A stretch of DNA of 64,000 bases from Paraburkholderia sp. PREW-6R (GTDB lineage: Bacteria > Pseudomonadota > Gammaproteobacteria > Burkholderiales > Burkholderiaceae), in NCBI RefSeq assembly GCF_039621805.1, contig NZ_CP155074.1, positions 1,612,001 to 1,676,000 of the forward strand, read 5' to 3'. The position numbers and the translations under genes are program-made. Below, one piece after another: positions 36,966 to 46,459 of this stretch. The notes under the pieces are model-generated. The model made no database searches. It saw only the letters and a list, made by a program, of their open reading frames with translations, and was not told where the DNA came from. The stretch's first letter is position 1. The number at the start of each line of letters is the position of its first letter.

Positions 36966-37391
36966 ATGAACAAACTTCGCGCTCATCGTGCCTTGTACGC
37001 CCTTTGCCTATCCGGCAGCATTGCGCTGACAGTCGCGGCGTCTGCCGTTCACGCTCAACAGCATTCGTCGATGTCCGGCATGGACATGTCACACTCCGCA
37101 GGCAATGCCACCGCAGATGATGGCAACGACAACCGTTCCACCGCGGCATTCAAGGGCGCCGACGACAAAATGATGAAGGACATGAGCGCGCCAGCGTACA
37201 CCGGCGACGCTGACAGGGATTTTGTCGCTCATATGATTCCACACCACCAGGGCGCAATTGAAATGGCACAGGTCGAGCTGAAGTACGGCAAGGACCCCGA
37301 TTTGAAGCGCCTTGCCAGGAACATCGTCAAGGCGCAGCACGACGAGATCGCCTTCATGCAGCGCTGGGAAGCGAAACACCGCGCGAAATAA
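36966..37391 (+). CDS. DUF305 (CopM-like) periplasmic protein
   Basis: A 141-residue protein with a signal peptide (about 1-30, ending VHA) and a Met/His-rich segment (HSSMSGMDMSHS) like those that bind copper. The DUF305 domain follows, with the signature FVAHMIPHHQGAIEMA and later KAQHDEIAFM, a ferritin-like helical fold. Members are linked to metal, often copper, handling, which is family knowledge. It stands alone and is divergent from the IsdG-like gene; no copper operon genes are visible here. Confidence 0.9.
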   Translation: MNKLRAHRALYALCLSGSIALTVAASAVHAQQHSSMSGMDMSHSAGNATADDGNDNRSTAAFKGADDKMMKDMSAPAYTGDADRDFVAHMIPHHQGAIEMAQVELKYGKDPDLKRLARNIVKAQHDEIAFMQRWEAKHRAK

Positions 37392-37429
37392 CACTAGAAA
37401 AGGTCCGAAAAGAACTGATCCCGCTTCGT

Positions 37430-37451
37430 CCACCTGTGTGCATGCAGGTGG
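37430..37451 (+). terminator. Possible terminator after the DUF305 gene
   Basis: A 7-bp stem CCACCTG / CAGGTGG (37430-37436 and 37445-37451) with an 8-nt loop lies about 40 bp after the stop. The following AATACTTTA is only weakly T-rich, so the call is tentative. Confidence 0.4.
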
Positions 37452-37686
37452 AATACTTTAGTCTTACTTAAATCTGCATCGGAAACTTGATCGTTTCCCA
37501 TAACGGTGACAGCATCAGCACGCGAAGCCATTGGCTTAGAGCCCATTTGCGCGCTAACCAATATTCGAGCTATACGTCATCGCACTGCACAATGTTCAGC
37601 ATCACCGATTCATAGAGATGTCTCATCGCTCGCCGCAGACTCGTCCAGCAGGATTCGCCGGACAAGGCTGGAAGCAAGGGATCACC

Positions 37687-38382
37687 ATGAGTGAAATGGA
37701 CCGCTGGATCGAGCATCGAACGAGAATGAAGAGCGCTGGCAAGATGCTCATCATCGGCGCGTTGGTGGTCGAAGTGGCATTGGGCACGTACTTTGTGATC
37801 GAACGAGAAAGAGACGACTCGAACGCAGCAAACTCCGAGACAGCCAGGGACGAAGCATTGACACCAGCTGCGCAGGTGCCGCGAGCACCGGTCACGTCGC
37901 AGAGTAGCGCTGACGTTTTAAATGGGCATCGGACAGAAAGCGTCGCCCCACCGCCGATCTTGCCGGCAGCCAAACCGTCTTCAGCGAACGACATAAGCGT
38001 GAAGGCGGTGCCGCAGCCCACCGCCACAGCTAGAACAGTACAAGAACCGGCCGCGCAGATTGCGCAACCGAACAAATCGAAGCGGCGGCAGCAGGCCGGT
38101 TTAAAGACACAGCATCAAAAGACAAAGCCGGATCGCAAACACCACGTTGTTGCGGGATCCAAGCAGAAGCGCTCAAAGGCTGCGCCGTCGCTGGATCAGC
38201 AGGGGCGCAATCCGGTGGCGTCGGCGATGACCGATCAACTCGTCAAGCAGTCCACCACTGTGCCTCAAGCAGGCGCACGGTACCCTGCGCACGACGCGGG
38301 TGCTAGTACAACAGGCGGCCAATCCGCACGACCTTCCGCAGGTTATGGTGCCGAGCCGCCGACATTGCGCGGCAGGAAATAG
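37687..38382 (+). CDS. Membrane-anchored basic, proline-rich protein of unknown function
   Basis: A 231-residue protein. About 18 cytoplasmic residues precede one hydrophobic helix (about 19-38, MLIIGALVVEVALGTYFVI). The remaining 190 residues are Pro, Ala, Gln, Lys and Ser-rich, with a strongly basic stretch (KSKRRQQAG, KPDRKHHVV) and no predicted fold. The start at 37687 places the helix correctly; the frame is open to 37618. The layout resembles inner-membrane proteins that reach through the periplasm toward peptidoglycan, but no binding domain is present. Function unknown. Confidence 0.6.
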   Translation: MSEMDRWIEHRTRMKSAGKMLIIGALVVEVALGTYFVIERERDDSNAANSETARDEALTPAAQVPRAPVTSQSSADVLNGHRTESVAPPPILPAAKPSSANDISVKAVPQPTATARTVQEPAAQIAQPNKSKRRQQAGLKTQHQKTKPDRKHHVVAGSKQKRSKAAPSLDQQGRNPVASAMTDQLVKQSTTVPQAGARYPAHDAGASTTGGQSARPSAGYGAEPPTLRGRK

Positions 38383-38446
38383 AAGTGTTTGCGCGTGCCT
38401 GTCTTTACGGCCAGCGCGCTACCCGTGCTGTTCTGGTTGCGTTTTT

Positions 38447-39505
38447 CTAACGAGCCGGATTCAACCGTTCCCATTTCAGATCGGCAAAACACGGACCCTG
38501 TGTTGCCTCACTGAACTTGACGTCATTGTGTCCGCCGTTCCACTCCAGCACCGCCACGTTCCCATTCACATCCACCGCAAAATCCCAGCCGACGCAGCGC
38601 GCGAATGGGACCTTTCGGTGCAGTTCGAGCGCCTTCTGAATACACGCTTTGAACGATGGCACGATGGTGCCCGCAAACGGAACGTGTGAATCGGGATGTT
38701 CGGTGACCGCGATCCAGTCGTTCAGGTAGCCTTCGTGGCCGAGTTGCCCGGTGGTGAGATCGACCGCCACGCAGACATCGCCAGCTGCCCTGACATGGGT
38801 GTCGTTCGCGCGGCCTAAACGGAGAAAGCATGCGCGAAGAGAAATAACGCCCGCGTCGTCCACTGCCGTGGTGACACGCAAAGTGGCAACCGATTTCGGT
38901 GCGAAGGCTGCAAGGGTCGGGTGTTGATCGACGAACCGTTGCATCACACCGTTGCCAAGCGATCGAATGGCTTCGATATCGAAGCTTTCGCGGTCGTACA
39001 CGAAAATGCCGATGCCCTGCGCCGAGCCATCGAGTTTGAAGACGATTCTATCGGAGTCGCGAAACATGACGTCGCGGACCTTTTCGGGAGGCACCGCAAC
39101 ATTGTCGTGGCTGAAAAATAGCCCGTTCGCGAAGTAGCCGACATCCGGGAACCCTTCACTGCCGAAGATGAGCCGGGACACCGTCTTCATGCTGGAAAGC
39201 GTTCCGTAGCCGCCTTTCAGGTTCGGCACTACGACGCTGCCGTAGTAGTTGTCCGGAATCCAGCCTTCTTTGAACGTTCCGCAAAACGCCGTATAGACGC
39301 GAAGCCACGGCGCGTAATGAACGCTGCCGAAGACCTCGCGCGCATACGAATCCGCCAGCTTCAGATTTCGTGGGTCGATGCGCCCAGATTTGCCTTCCAG
39401 CATCTGGAGGGCACGTCTCGCCTGAACGCGGTGAAATCGGTGAAACTTGTATCGGGCTGCTCTTTTGGCAGCCCTACGTACTACATCTTCAACGTCAATT
39501 CGCAT
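38447..39505 (-). CDS. Sugar-transfer-associated ATP-grasp protein
   Basis: A 352-residue ATP-grasp enzyme of the ATPgrasp_ST type that occurs in polysaccharide loci. The central nucleotide-binding loop is IVFKLDGSAQGIGIFVY, and the metal-binding strand near the C-terminus is VLEWNGGHNDVKF, supplying the Glu and Asn ligands. ATP-grasp enzymes join a carboxylate to an amine or thiol through an acyl phosphate, so this protein may add an amino acid or other acid to a sugar. It follows the EPS-2 initiating transferase by 64 bp on the same strand, last in that unit. Exact substrate unknown. Confidence 0.82.
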   Translation of the reverse strand: MRIDVEDVVRRAAKRAARYKFHRFHRVQARRALQMLEGKSGRIDPRNLKLADSYAREVFGSVHYAPWLRVYTAFCGTFKEGWIPDNYYGSVVVPNLKGGYGTLSSMKTVSRLIFGSEGFPDVGYFANGLFFSHDNVAVPPEKVRDVMFRDSDRIVFKLDGSAQGIGIFVYDRESFDIEAIRSLGNGVMQRFVDQHPTLAAFAPKSVATLRVTTAVDDAGVISLRACFLRLGRANDTHVRAAGDVCVAVDLTTGQLGHEGYLNDWIAVTEHPDSHVPFAGTIVPSFKACIQKALELHRKVPFARCVGWDFAVDVNGNVAVLEWNGGHNDVKFSEATQGPCFADLKWERLNPAR

Positions 39506-39569
39506 TCGCTAGCTTCCAGACGGATTGCCGTCATCTTTCCGGCAGTGGCCGCAACGGCCTATCAACAGA

Positions 39570-40946
39570 TCAATAGGCATTGGCGTGATGCATGCCTTTG
39601 AAGATTGTCGCCAGAATGATCTTCACGTCAAGTGCAAATGACCAGTTTTTCAGGTAGTACAAATCGTGCTCGACTCGGCCTTCCATCTTCTCGATGCGAT
39701 CGGTCTCGCCTCGAAAGCCATTGATTTGCGCCCATCCGGTGATACCCGGCTTGATACGGTAACGATGGATGTAACCCGAAACGATGTTTTGATAAAGATC
39801 GTCGTGTTCAAGCGCATGGGGACGGGGTCCTACAACCGACATATCGCCGCGCAGCACATTGAAAAACTGCGGCAGCTCGTCAAGACTCGTGCGGCGCAGG
39901 AATGCGCCCACACGCGTAATGCGCCGGTCACCCTTGGTAGCCTGTTCGAGCACGCCATGCTTCTGCTCGTGCAGGCGCATCGTACGGAATTTGTAGATCG
40001 TGAACACGCGTCCGTCCGCACCCTTGCGACGCTGCTTGAAGAACACGGGGCCGGGGGAGCTAGCCTTGACCGCCAGCGCGCAACCAATCAGTAGCGGCGC
40101 CACGGCGATCAGAGCCATCAGAGCAAACACGCGGTCGAACAGCTCTTTCTTCAGCATTGCGTTGGGCGGCAATGGTGACGCAGCAAGATTGATCGTCGGC
40201 ACGCCGAGCACGTCGGTGACGCTGCCTTCAAAGAGCGCCAACGCGCGCACGTCAGGCATGAAACGGATGTTGATCAGATCATTGCGGAACTCATTCACCA
40301 GCTGGAGGATGGTGCGCTCTTCGGAAAGCGGAAGTGCGAGCCAAACTTCGCCGATCTGCTGTTCACGAACATAGTTGACGAACGCAGCATGTTCGTTGAA
40401 AGCCGGAACAGGGACCGCGACTGCCTTATCGGAACGCAGGTTGTATAACGCCTTGGCGCGAAAACCCGCTGCGGGCGACTTCTCCATTTTGCGGACGATT
40501 TCGTCACAATGTTCTCCGCATGCTGCAATCGCCACCTGCTGAAGATTCAGCCCCACGTGACGTACACCGCCCAGCAGCGTATGCGTGAGCATCCGGCCCG
40601 CGATCATGGCCGCGCCCGAGATGCCGGTCCAGTAGACGAACCACAGCCGCGACACGAAATCGATGCGATGTAACGTGAACATGATGGCCATCGCGCAGCC
40701 CTGCACGATGAGCCAGCCAAGCGCCACTTGCCCGACAAGTACACGCTTTGGGCGGCCTCGCCAGGATTGATAGACGCCCAAAGCGGGGAACACGGCAAGA
40801 GAGAACGCCGCCGCGAAAGCCACGAACGCCCAATAAAAACTTCGTTGCGAGAGGTCGTCGAAGCGGATCTGGGAGGCGACGAATGCCCCCAACATGATCA
40901 TTGCCACGTCGAACAACCTCGCCATCAGGCCGGTAATTACTCTCAT
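39570..40946 (-). CDS. Second initiating polyprenyl-phosphate sugar phosphotransferase, EPS-2
   Basis: A 458-residue paralogue of the EPS-1 initiating enzyme, similar along its whole length and most closely in the C-terminal domain. It has YKFRTM, the catalytic pair in [14 protein letters not shown], and [16 protein letters not shown]-terminal membrane helices and a nucleotide-fold middle domain are also shared. AAGGGGTG is upstream of the ATG. It lies 87 bp after manC and before the ATP-grasp gene. Two intact copies suggest that each EPS has its own initiation step, probably with glucose-1-phosphate in both. Confidence 0.92.
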   Translation of the reverse strand: MRVITGLMARLFDVAMIMLGAFVASQIRFDDLSQRSFYWAFVAFAAAFSLAVFPALGVYQSWRGRPKRVLVGQVALGWLIVQGCAMAIMFTLHRIDFVSRLWFVYWTGISGAAMIAGRMLTHTLLGGVRHVGLNLQQVAIAACGEHCDEIVRKMEKSPAAGFRAKALYNLRSDKAVAVPVPAFNEHAAFVNYVREQQIGEVWLALPLSEERTILQLVNEFRNDLINIRFMPDVRALALFEGSVTDVLGVPTINLAASPLPPNAMLKKELFDRVFALMALIAVAPLLIGCALAVKASSPGPVFFKQRRKGADGRVFTIYKFRTMRLHEQKHGVLEQATKGDRRITRVGAFLRRTSLDELPQFFNVLRGDMSVVGPRPHALEHDDLYQNIVSGYIHRYRIKPGITGWAQINGFRGETDRIEKMEGRVEHDLYYLKNWSFALDVKIILATIFKGMHHANAY

Positions 40947-41032
40947 TTTTCACACCCCTTGAGCCTGCTGCTGTGCACCCTGCTGTGTACCCCGTCGTAC
41001 GCCTGTTTCGCCCGCTCGACTGTTAGAGCCTG

Positions 41033-42547
41033 TCAACCGCAGCGACCATATTTGTCGTCGTACCTGACGATGTCGTCCTCGCCAAGATAAGCGCCCGACT
41101 GCACCTCGATCATCTGAAGCGGCACACAGCCCGGATTTTCGAGCCGGTGCTTGATTCCGATCGGGATATAGGTCGACTCGTTCTCGCTCAACAGGAACTG
41201 CTCATCGCCCCGCGTGACGAGGGCCGTTCCGCTCACGACGATCCAGTGCTCTGCGCGATGGTGATGCATCTGCAACGACAGTCGCGCGCCGGGGCTGACG
41301 ACAATGCGCTTCACCTGAAAGCGGTCGCCGTGATCGATGGAATCGTAAAAGCCCCACGGGCGGCGAACCTTTCTATGCGACTCCGCCTCAGGCGATTTTT
41401 CGCGCTTGATGCGTGACACGAGACCCTTGATTTCCTGCACGTGCGAACGGTCCGCAACGAGTACCGCGTCATCGGTTTCGACGACCACGATATCGGTCGT
41501 ACCGACACAGGCCACGAGTCTGCCGCCCTGCGAGCGTGCATAGGTCGACGTAGCGCCTTCGAACAGCACCCGGCCGTTCGCGGCATTGCCGAACTCGTCC
41601 TTTTCCATTGCCTGCCATACGGCATCCCACGAGCCGAGATCCGACCAGCCTGCCTCCAGCGGCACGACGACGCCAGAAAAGGGCACGTCCGGCTTGCCGA
41701 GGTGTTCCATTACCGCATAGTCGATCGAATCGGAGGGCGAGCGGGCGAACTCCATCGCGGCAGGAATGACGCAACCGTCGACCGTCTTGAGATTCTCGTA
41801 CGCGCCGACGCAAGCGGCGTAGATGTCCGGCTGCAATAACTCGATGACAGAGAGCCACACAGAAGCGCGCACGACGAACATGCCGCTATTCCACCAGTAA
41901 TTGCCTGACTCGACGTATTGGGCCGCCAGCTCAGCGGCAGGCTTTTCGACGAAGCGATCGATGCGATGCACGCCGTCCTGCAGCGGATCGCCGAGACGGA
42001 TGTAGCCAAAGCCCGTGTCCGCACGCGTGGGCGGGACACCGAGTGTGACGATATCGCCGGCTTGCGCATAGCGCGCCGCGGTATCGATAGCGTGATGAAG
42101 CGCAGGAAGATCCGCAATGGCGTGATCTGCCGGCATCGTCACCAGGATTGCATCCTGGCCTTGCGCGGTCGCATTCAGCGCCGCTAGCGTCAAAGCAGGC
42201 GCGGTATCACGGCGCGTCGGCTCGACCACGATACGTGCGCTCACTCCGCTTTGACAGGCCTGCTCATAAGTCGTGAAATAGTGCTCGGCACCGCAAACGA
42301 TCACGGGCTCCGGCGCGACATTCCATCCGCCGTCGAAACCCGCCATGCGCGCGACCGTGGCTTGCAGCAGGCTCTGGTCGCCAACCACATCGATCAGCTG
42401 TTTTGGAAACTGTTCACGCGAAACGGGCCACAGCCGCGTTCCTGACCCACCGGCAAGAATCACCTGAACAAGCCGCAACCGATTTTCAATCGCCTCATCG
42501 ACAGCCGCGACTTCCGTTTCGCTCAGATCCACCATTACGTTGCCCAC
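41033..42547 (-). CDS. manC: Bifunctional mannose-1-phosphate guanylyltransferase/mannose-6-phosphate isomerase
   Basis: A 504-residue type II PMI/GMP enzyme like AlgA and BceA. The N-terminal nucleotidyltransferase has GGSGTRLWPVSREQFPKQ (about 34-51) and FVEKP. The C-terminal cupin isomerase has the HHHRAEHW metal motif and a KRIVVSPGARLSLQMHHHR lead-in. The GTG at 42547 is chosen because GAGGAG lies 6 nt upstream; an ATG at 42535 is too far from it. It makes GDP-mannose from fructose-6-phosphate via mannose-6-phosphate, with the phosphomannomutase encoded elsewhere. This implies mannose, or a sugar derived from GDP-mannose, in EPS-2. Confidence 0.94.
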   Translation of the reverse strand: MGNVMVDLSETEVAAVDEAIENRLRLVQVILAGGSGTRLWPVSREQFPKQLIDVVGDQSLLQATVARMAGFDGGWNVAPEPVIVCGAEHYFTTYEQACQSGVSARIVVEPTRRDTAPALTLAALNATAQGQDAILVTMPADHAIADLPALHHAIDTAARYAQAGDIVTLGVPPTRADTGFGYIRLGDPLQDGVHRIDRFVEKPAAELAAQYVESGNYWWNSGMFVVRASVWLSVIELLQPDIYAACVGAYENLKTVDGCVIPAAMEFARSPSDSIDYAVMEHLGKPDVPFSGVVVPLEAGWSDLGSWDAVWQAMEKDEFGNAANGRVLFEGATSTYARSQGGRLVACVGTTDIVVVETDDAVLVADRSHVQEIKGLVSRIKREKSPEAESHRKVRRPWGFYDSIDHGDRFQVKRIVVSPGARLSLQMHHHRAEHWIVVSGTALVTRGDEQFLLSENESTYIPIGIKHRLENPGCVPLQMIEVQSGAYLGEDDIVRYDDKYGRCG

Positions 42548-43246
42548 TTGAAGCTCCTCTCGATTGAAGCGGCGATTACTTCTTGCGCCAGGAGTCCGTC
42601 AATGCTTCGTCATGACAGCGCTTGCGGAACGACTGCCATCAACGCCGGTCATACGGCGTCGGCTGCGGCAATGTGATTAATTCAATGCGTCTCGGCCGAC
42701 AAGCAACATCGGTCACGCTGAACACACGCTGAAGCATGTATTCATTCGACCCGCACATTGAAGAGGTTGTGTGCACGCCGCAGCCGTTTCCGGCCTCGGT
42801 GAAAAAACAGACGCTCGCCACGGCCTTGCATGCCGATCGATTCGCACCACGCTGACCATCACAGTGGTCAATTTCACTTCCACGAAATGCGTAGAAGGTA
42901 AAGTGAAGAATCGAAGTCGCTGCAACGGCAATGAACACTAAGCGGCGAGCAGTTGAGTGAATGATAGACAGGTTACGCTGCAGCACAGCATGACTGGCGC
43001 GAAGCGCTGATGTTTTGGCTCTGTGCGTGGTGCATCGTTCTGGTTAAACCCAGAATACGCGCCGCGCAATCTGCTGTAGGCGCGCCCGCTTTGAAAACAA
43101 TGAGCAGCCGTGTTACCTTCGTGGTGGACGTGTCGCGATATCCTGAACGGTAGGACTCCGACAATGTCGTCATCGGCTTAAGCCCTCCCCGCGCGCATCA
43201 GATCGCTCTCCACCGACCCTGCATTGTTCGCATCACCGGACTCGCC
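42548..43246. promoter_or_regulatory. Divergent EPS-2 promoter region (manC / wzy)
   Basis: About 700 bp between the divergent manC and wzy units, with no supported gene. A spaced inverted repeat TGACCA-N6-TGGTCA lies at 42853-42870, roughly in the middle, and TTCACTT ... AAGTGAA follows at 42873-42907. These could be operators for a regulator of both units. No promoter hexamers are assigned. Confidence 0.45.
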
Positions 43247-44494
43247 ATGGCTTATATATCGCTAATTGCGCTTTTTTTGACGGTTACCAATCTCGTCCCC
43301 GTGAGTGCTGCGGGCTTTCTACCGATTCTCCTTTGTGCCTGGAGATTTTTCGGCAGAAGCTACCCGTCGTTCATCACGCCTTTGACATGCTTCACGCTTT
43401 TCGCGATCGTCTCGACGCTTCTGTATGACCCACAGTCATTCACTGAATTCGAGTTTTACCGGCGCGACGGCAATTTTTTTATTTCCTATGCGCCTATCTT
43501 TGCAGGCTGCCTGTATGTGCATCGCTGGAATCTGAGCAAGGTGTTCCGCACGTTCTTTGTATTCGCGGTGGTCATCAACATTCCGCTTTACGCATACTAC
43601 CTCGCGCAGAACCACCTGCTGAGTATCTTTTCCCATCCGGACGATACCTTCGGTAGCTATTTCATCGCGCGCAACGCAGCGGGTGGCTTCCTCGCGATGC
43701 TCTTCTGTCTCGGCGTGGCCTGCTATCTGGAAAGAAAGAGCAAGTGGCTGCTTGCGCTTATCTTCATCAACTTCCTGATGCTGTTTTCCACCTACAGCCG
43801 CGGGTCGTTGCTCGGCGCGCTTGCGGTGCTGCCGTATCTTTATTTCGGCCGCAAACGCTGGATACTGGGCACGCTGATCGCCGGCCTCGTGGCAGGCTCT
43901 CTTGCCATGGCGTTTTACCATACGCACCCTAACGTCGATTACATGGGCTTCAGCTTTACTATCCATAATGCAGACGCCAAAGTGGCCAACCTCGACATCC
44001 GAGCCGACTGGCTCTGGCCGCGCGCGCTCGCTTATTTCAGCCAGAGCCCGATTGTCGGCATGGGCTTCGGTTCTTTCGACGACCATATCGGCACAGTCGC
44101 TTCTTACTTCCATCTGCTCGCCATTCCCTCGGACATCACGATTGAGCACAGTGATTCGCACGCTCACAACTCCTATCTGAATATCCTTGCTGAACTTGGC
44201 GCTGTTGGACTGGCTCTCATGCTTGCCTTCTACTGGAAGCTGATCGCCTGGAGCCAGCGCGGCGCCGCCTTTGCGGCGTTGAACCACGGAGGCCGGAACT
44301 TTGCAGCGTTCCGGTTTATCGAACTCGGCTCGGTGTGTCTGCTTGTCATGGCCGCGACCGAACATCGTCTGGTTTCGCCCTCCAATGTTCTGATTCTTTC
44401 CCTCGTCGTGTCGCTGGCGCTCGCGGCCAGACCGCTCCGCGCCACTGCCGAAGTACCGCGTCCGCTCGAAACAGGGCCGCGGCTAGGCTACTAG
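43247..44494 (+). CDS. wzy: O-antigen ligase/Wzy-type polymerase, EPS-2
   Basis: A 415-residue membrane protein with about eleven helices and the Wzy_C/O-antigen ligase layout. The large periplasmic loop ends with SHAHNSYLNILAELGAVGL, the conserved HNxYLxxLxExG-like motif of this family, and STYSRGSLLG in an earlier helix pair is also typical. It differs from the EPS-1 polymerase. It would polymerise the EPS-2 repeat unit in the periplasm. It is the first gene of a two-gene plus-strand unit within a mostly minus-strand locus. Ligase and polymerase cannot be told apart by sequence; the EPS context favours polymerase. Confidence 0.85.
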   Translation: MAYISLIALFLTVTNLVPVSAAGFLPILLCAWRFFGRSYPSFITPLTCFTLFAIVSTLLYDPQSFTEFEFYRRDGNFFISYAPIFAGCLYVHRWNLSKVFRTFFVFAVVINIPLYAYYLAQNHLLSIFSHPDDTFGSYFIARNAAGGFLAMLFCLGVACYLERKSKWLLALIFINFLMLFSTYSRGSLLGALAVLPYLYFGRKRWILGTLIAGLVAGSLAMAFYHTHPNVDYMGFSFTIHNADAKVANLDIRADWLWPRALAYFSQSPIVGMGFGSFDDHIGTVASYFHLLAIPSDITIEHSDSHAHNSYLNILAELGAVGLALMLAFYWKLIAWSQRGAAFAALNHGGRNFAAFRFIELGSVCLLVMAATEHRLVSPSNVLILSLVVSLALAARPLRATAEVPRPLETGPRLGY

Positions 44495-44590
44495 TCTCAT
44501 TCGTGCGATTGCGCATCACGTCCGGTCGTCTAGCTCACGACCGGACGTGAGCGGCTGTCCGCCGATTTCAAATCGAGGAATACCACGCAT

Positions 44591-45226
44591 ATGTGGACCA
44601 TTTTCACCAGCATTGGCGACGCCGCCATTACAGTGCCTGTAGCAGCGGTTTGTGCGGGCTGGCTCGCTCTGGTCAGCCCGCGACTCGCGTGCCAATGGAT
44701 CGCTACCCTCGGCGCAGGAATGGCGCTGGTAGGCGTGACAAAAGTCTTGTATGCCGGATGGGGATTGTCGATGGGGGCAATGGATTTCCGCGTAATCAGC
44801 GGTCATACCATGCTATCCACGTCGGTCTGGATGGTGGCGTTTGCCCTTCAGCTCAAGTGGTGGCGCCTGCCGCCCGCCTATGGCGTGCTGGCGGGCCTCG
44901 CCATTGGCTTTCTGACGGGAATATCCCGCGTCATGGACCACTCGCACTCGTTATCCGAAGTGCTTGCCGGATGGATCATCGGCATCATCGTGGCCGCCGT
45001 GTTCCTGCGCGTCGCGCTCAACACGGACTTCGCGCGGCCCCGGCCTGTGTGGTCGGCAGCCAGTTTAATTGTGGTCTCAACGCTGGCCTATGGGCACACC
45101 GCACCGATTCAATATCTGATCGATGTGCACTCCCCGGCCATTCACCGCCACGTGCCTTCTATCAGCGCACTGTTAGGGCATATCGGCTTTCGCGCGCAGG
45201 CTCAGGAGGCCGCCGCGACGAAGTGA
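44591..45226 (+). CDS. PAP2-family membrane phosphatase, EPS-2
   Basis: A 211-residue protein with five to six helices and PAP2 motifs in order: a degenerate first motif, SGHT (the PSGH element) and SRVMDHSHSLSEVLAG (the third motif, with the last Asp replaced by Glu). The first motif lacks the usual Arg-Pro. Family members remove phosphate from lipid pyrophosphates, and recycling of undecaprenyl pyrophosphate released by polymerisation would suit its place after wzy. Its 3' end overlaps the convergent GT4 gene by 25 bp. Confidence 0.8.
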   Translation: MWTIFTSIGDAAITVPVAAVCAGWLALVSPRLACQWIATLGAGMALVGVTKVLYAGWGLSMGAMDFRVISGHTMLSTSVWMVAFALQLKWWRLPPAYGVLAGLAIGFLTGISRVMDHSHSLSEVLAGWIIGIIVAAVFLRVALNTDFARPRPVWSAASLIVVSTLAYGHTAPIQYLIDVHSPAIHRHVPSISALLGHIGFRAQAQEAAATK

Positions 45227-46395
45227 TGCTGCTCTTCCTGCTCCGTTTCAAGGCTGACCGGATAGGGGAGGAAATGCTCGACGCCGCGGTACGGCAGACT
45301 GGCATCGATAAACTTCGTCAGTTGAGACTTGAAGTTCTCGGTCGAGAAGCGCTCGGCGTTCTTCCGGCAGTGCTGGGGATCGAACAGGCCTTCGTTTCGC
45401 TCGAACCGCCTGACAGCCGACAGTAGCGAATCCACTGTTTGCTCGCCAAAAAACACGCCCGTCGGCTGCTCCTGCGGCAGGCCGACCACGGATTCCAGCG
45501 CGCCGCCTCTGCCGAATGCAATCACCGGCGTTCCGCATGCTTGCGCTTCCACGACCGAAATACCGAAGTCCTCTTCGGCGGCGAATACGAAAGCACGTGC
45601 TCTGCGCAGATGGTCGATGAGAACGTCCGACGGCTGATGGCCGAGAATCTTGACGTTCGGACCTGCAACGGACTGAATGCGCTTCATCTCGGGACCGTCG
45701 CCGATCACCACCAGGCGGCGCTCCGGCGTCTGCGAAAACGCCTGCACGATCAGATCAATGCGTTTGTACGGCACCATGCGTGATGCCGTGACGTAGAAAT
45801 CGTCCTTGTCCTCGCACACCGACATGCTCTTCAGATCGACCGGCGGATAAATGACCGTCGCGTCACGCTGATAGGCCTTCTTGATCCGACGCGCGATGAA
45901 GTGCGAATTGGCAAGAAGATGGTCCACACCATTCGCCGAGCGCGAATCCCAACCACGAATGTAATGGAGCAGAACCCGCGCCATTGCCGACTTGATGCCG
46001 GACGCGAGGTTCGACTCGCGCAGATATTGATGCTGCAGATCCCACGCGTAACGGATCGGCGAGTGCACGTAGCTCACGTGCACCTGGTTGGGCCCGGTCA
46101 ACACCCCTTTCGCCACCGCGTGCGAACTCGAAATGACGAGGTCATAGGCGGAGAGATCGAGCTGTTCGATCGCGAGCGGCATTAACGGCAGGTACGAACG
46201 GTAACGTTTCTTCGCAAACGGCATGCGCTGGATGAACGAAGTATTAACGGACTTGCCTTTCACGCAATCGCGGTCTTCCAGAAAATCGACAATGGAAAAG
46301 AGGTCGGCTTTCGGGAAGCATTCAATGATGTTCTTCAGCACTTTTTCCGCACCGCCTGACACCACCAACCAATCGTGAACAATAGCGACTTTCAC
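45202..46395 (-). CDS. GT4-family glycosyltransferase, EPS-2 (probable mannosyltransferase)
   Basis: A 397-residue GT-B enzyme. It opens VKVAIVHDWLVVSGGAEKV, has YVHSPIRYAW in the N-terminal domain, then SRMVPYKRIDLIV and the EX7E pair in EEDFGISVVEA. This resembles WbaZ-type mannosyltransferases, and the GDP-mannose enzyme in the same locus agrees, but the donor is inferred. The GTG at 46395 is chosen because GGGAGG lies 5 nt upstream; the frame is open to 46443. It is the last gene of the six-gene unit and overlaps the PAP2 gene tail to tail. Confidence 0.87.
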   Translation of the reverse strand: MKVAIVHDWLVVSGGAEKVLKNIIECFPKADLFSIVDFLEDRDCVKGKSVNTSFIQRMPFAKKRYRSYLPLMPLAIEQLDLSAYDLVISSSHAVAKGVLTGPNQVHVSYVHSPIRYAWDLQHQYLRESNLASGIKSAMARVLLHYIRGWDSRSANGVDHLLANSHFIARRIKKAYQRDATVIYPPVDLKSMSVCEDKDDFYVTASRMVPYKRIDLIVQAFSQTPERRLVVIGDGPEMKRIQSVAGPNVKILGHQPSDVLIDHLRRARAFVFAAEEDFGISVVEAQACGTPVIAFGRGGALESVVGLPQEQPTGVFFGEQTVDSLLSAVRRFERNEGLFDPQHCRKNAERFSTENFKSQLTKFIDASLPYRGVEHFLPYPVSLETEQEEQHHFVAAAS

Positions 46396-46459
46396 TTCGA
46401 CCTCCCTGTAAGAATGCAACCGTGCGTTTGACAAGCAGCGCACCCACCTTCAATAACGA

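Noticed and set aside
42639-42986. 115-codon minus-strand frame between manC and wzy
   Set aside because: Cys- and Arg-rich product without motif or ribosome site; more likely regulatory sequence.
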